A stretch of DNA of 32,874 nucleotides, taken from positions 2,705 to 35,578 of the forward strand of contig NZ_MKXB01000111.1 of NCBI RefSeq assembly GCF_001865245.1, given 5' to 3'. Source of the stretch: Streptomyces sp. CC53. Its GTDB lineage: Bacteria; Actinomycetota; Actinomycetes; Streptomycetales; Streptomycetaceae. Position 1 is the first letter of the stretch. Every line of letters starts with the position of its first letter. The translations under genes and the position numbers were made by a program. Shown here one piece after another: positions 30,805-32,874 of the stretch. The notes under the pieces are model-generated. The model had not been told where the DNA came from. It did not search any database and was given only the letters and a program-made list of their open reading frames with translations.

Positions 30805-32874
30805 CTACACCGGGGTCGGCAGTTCGAACCACACGACCTTGCCCGTCGACAGCCGGGTGGCGCCCCACCGGCGGGCCAGCCGGTTCACCAGGAACAGCCC
30901 GCGCCCGCCCTCGTCGGTGTCCCGCGCCCTGCGTTGCCGGGGCAGCTGGGGCGAGTCGTCGCCGACCTCGCACCGCAGCACGTCCGTCCGCAGCAGCCGC
31001 AGCGTCACCGGCCGTGTCGCGTAGCGCACCGCGTTCGTCACGACCTCGCTGACCAGCAGCTCCACCGAGTCCGTCAGGTCCTCCAGGCCCCACCGGGTCA
31101 GCGCCTTGCGGGCCAGCCGCCGGGCCCGGCCGGGAGCGGCGTCCTCCGGCTCCAGGAACCAGTACGCCACGTCGCTCGGCGCGATCCCGTCGAACCGCGC
31201 CGCCAGCAGCGCGATGTCGTCGTCCCGGTCACCGGGCCCGAGCATGTCCAGCACGTCGTCGCACAGCGCCTCCAGCGGAGGCGAGTGGTCGGGGCCGGTC
31301 AGCTGGGCGGTCGCCGCCAGCCTCTCCCGCAGCAGCTCTATCCCGGCCCACACGTCACGCAGTCGCGATTCGACGAGCCCGTCGGTGTAGAGCAGCAGGG
31401 TCGCCCCCGCGGGCGCGTCCAGCTCCACCGCCTCGAAGTCGACGCCGCCGACCCCGATCGGCGCACCCGGCGGCACCCGCAGCACCTCCGCACGCCCGCC
31501 CAGGTGCAGCAGGACCGGCGGCGGGTGGCCCGCGTTGGCGATCGTGATGCGGTGCGCTACCGGGTCGTACACCGCGTACAGGCAGGTCGCCATGCGGTTC
31601 TCGCCCAGCCGCTGCGCCTGCTCGTCCAGGTGGTGCAGCACCTCCTGCGGCGGCAGGTCGAGCCCCGCGAGGGTCTGCGCGGTCGTCCGCAGCTGTCCCA
31701 TGATCGCCGCCGACGTCATGGAGTGGCCCATGACGTCGCCCACGACGAGGGCGACCCTGCTGCCGGGCAGCGGGATCGCGTCGTACCAGTCGCCGCCCAC
31801 CCGGGCCGTCTCGGCGGCCGGCAGGTAGCGGGACGCCAGCTTCACCCCGGTCGGCTGCGGCAGGTTCTCGGGCAGCATGGTCCGCTGGAGCTCGTCCGCG
31901 ATGTACGCCTCCCGCCCGTACAGCACCGCCTTGTCGATGCCGAGCGCCGTGTGCGTCGCCAACTGCGCCGCCACGAGCAGGTCGTTCTGCTCGAACGGCG
32001 GAGTGTCGGAGCCCCGCAGGAACACCGCCGCACCGATGACGCGGCGCCGCCCGCGCAGCGGCGCCAGCACGGCCCGGTGCCCGGACGGCACGGTCCTGCC
32101 CTCGCCGAGCAGTTCGGGCAGCGCGGCACGGGCCGCCTCGGAGTCGCCGAACACCGGCCGCACCCCGCGCAGCACCTCGGCGAGCGGACCGCCCGGCTGC
32201 ACCTCGCACAGCTCGGCGGCCGGGCTCGGCTCGCCCGCGTCGGGCGCCACGACCGGCCCCGACGTCAGCAGGCCCAGGTCCGAGGCGGAGTCCTCCTCTG
32301 TTAACCGCAGCCGGTCCGTGCGGCGCAGCCGCAGCACGAACGGGTCGACGGGCCGCTCGTCGCCCACCGGCAGCGGGTCCCGGAGGTAGACGAGGATCGC
32401 GTCGGAGAAGGTGGGGACGGTGGCGCGGCACAGCCCGAGGACGATCTCGTCCAGGTCGAGGCCGCGGGCGATCCGCCGCGTGGCGGCCCCCACGAACCGC
32501 AGCCGGTCGCCCTCCCGCCGCGCCGTCCCGACCGGCTCGTGCCGCGCCGTCGGCAGGGACCCGGAGGCGTCCGTCGGTGGGGGCGGCTCGCCCGGTGCTG
32601 ACACTCCGTGGTCCGCCGGGCTCACGGCCGCCGTGCCCGCCCCGGTGCCGGAACCGCTGCCCGCGGCGGACGCCGGTCCGTCTTCGGTCCCGGCGACGGA
32701 CCCGTCCGGCGCCGGGCGTCCGGCACCGGTCTGCGGCGCCTCCCCGTCCACCGGCGCCGACGCGTCGGCGCCGACGCCGGTACCGCTCGCCTGCCGGCGC
32801 GGTGCGGGCGGCCCCGCCTGGCCCGTCTGGCCCGCCTGCGCCGCCGCGCGGGCGTCGGCGGCGCGGCCGGGCCC
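30805..32874 (-). CDS. GAF-SpoIIE phosphatase-HATPase regulator (5' end outside window)
   Basis: Cytoplasmic signalling protein of at least 689 residues; the frame stays open to the window edge so the true start is upstream (a GTG at 32751 is an internal alternative). Order from the N-terminus: Ala/Gly/Pro-rich segment; helical and GAF-like sensor region (about 32500-31930, including RRVIGAAVFLRG and NDLLVAAQLATHTALGID); SpoIIE-type PP2C phosphatase (about 31900-31200: LQRTMLPENLP, VGGDWYDAIPL, VVGDVMGHSM, LLYTDGLVESR, DDDIALLAARF); HATPase of the RsbW type (VSEVVTNAVRYA, VGDDSPQLP, EGGRGLFLVNRLA). Such proteins dephosphorylate anti-anti-sigma factors and may phosphorylate them or act as anti-sigma. 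Metal-binding Asp residues are all present. Confidence 0.9.
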   Translation of the reverse strand, partial: GPGRAADARAAAQAGQTGQAGPPAPRRQASGTGVGADASAPVDGEAPQTGAGRPAPDGSVAGTEDGPASAAGSGSGTGAGTAAVSPADHGVSAPGEPPPPTDASGSLPTARHEPVGTARREGDRLRFVGAATRRIARGLDLDEIVLGLCRATVPTFSDAILVYLRDPLPVGDERPVDPFVLRLRRTDRLRLTEEDSASDLGLLTSGPVVAPDAGEPSPAAELCEVQPGGPLAEVLRGVRPVFGDSEAARAALPELLGEGRTVPSGHRAVLAPLRGRRRVIGAAVFLRGSDTPPFEQNDLLVAAQLATHTALGIDKAVLYGREAYIADELQRTMLPENLPQPTGVKLASRYLPAAETARVGGDWYDAIPLPGSRVALVVGDVMGHSMTSAAIMGQLRTTAQTLAGLDLPPQEVLHHLDEQAQRLGENRMATCLYAVYDPVAHRITIANAGHPPPVLLHLGGRAEVLRVPPGAPIGVGGVDFEAVELDAPAGATLLLYTDGLVESRLRDVWAGIELLRERLAATAQLTGPDHSPPLEALCDDVLDMLGPGDRDDDIALLAARFDGIAPSDVAYWFLEPEDAAPGRARRLARKALTRWGLEDLTDSVELLVSEVVTNAVRYATRPVTLRLLRTDVLRCEVGDDSPQLPRQRRARDTDEGGRGLFLVNRLARRWGATRLSTGKVVWFELPTPV

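Noticed and set aside
1..32874. tRNA, rRNA, insertion sequence or phage genes
   Set aside because: None recognised on either strand; no transposase, integrase or attachment-site-like repeat next to a tRNA.

Overview
The window is very GC-rich, with strong G/C at third codon positions, many GTG starts, GTGA/ATGA stop-start overlaps and purine-rich ribosome sites. Together with the gene set (Tad pilus genes with an in-line histidine kinase and response regulator, divergent ahpCD/oxyR, a PIN-PhoH protein, a SpoIIE-type phosphatase fused to an anti-sigma-like kinase domain) this points to Streptomyces or a close relative. I see no tRNA, rRNA, CRISPR array, transposase or phage gene; this looks like chromosomal core with one accessory patch.

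Layout. 1-6.8 kb, plus strand: the end of a Tad (Flp, type IVb) pilus locus: tadB (cut by the window edge), tadC, a LiaS/DegS-type histidine kinase, a LuxR-type response regulator, a short Flp pilin, a TadG-like protein, a lipoprotein and an OmpA-like protein. 7.0-8.5 kb, minus: a protein with two S1 RNA-binding domains. 8.7-11.6 kb, plus: the accessory patch, with a broken toxin-like protein that carries an Flp-type prepilin motif, an Imm52-like immunity protein and an unknown protein, followed by ~44-bp tandem repeats. 11.8-13.0 kb: a DUF192 protein diverging from a type IV prepilin peptidase. 13.0-14.1 kb, minus: Uma2-family nuclease-like protein and GNAT acetyltransferase. 14.4-17.9 kb: secreted SGNH hydrolase, YghZ-type aldo/keto reductase and a cis-prenyl (undecaprenyl diphosphate) synthase. 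18.5-23.2 kb, plus: PIN-PhoH protein, SLT-type lytic transglycosylase behind a structured leader, AI-2E transporter and a membrane-anchored unknown. 23.3-25.5 kb: ahpD and ahpC (minus) diverging from oxyR (plus). 25.7-28.0 kb, minus: EEP-family membrane phosphatase/nuclease and an SPFH-RHH gene pair. 28.3-30.6 kb, plus: class A penicillin-binding protein. 30.8-32.9 kb, minus: GAF-SpoIIE-HATPase regulator, running off the window.

How it fits together. Pilin, TadB/TadC platform, TadG-like protein and, 6 kb away, a prepilin peptidase could form one secretion/pilus machine controlled by its own two-component system, with the lipoprotein and OmpA-like protein possibly linking it to the wall. The most interesting signal is that the toxin-like protein repeats the pilin's RRDRGQ...E processing motif before its membrane helix, suggesting a polymorphic toxin routed through prepilin processing. 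Its C-terminal part is in another frame after a short CT repeat and the toxic domain appears to be missing, while the downstream immunity gene is intact. A second theme is the cell envelope (uppS, class A PBP, SLT enzyme, OmpA) and a third is peroxide defence (ahpCD-oxyR).
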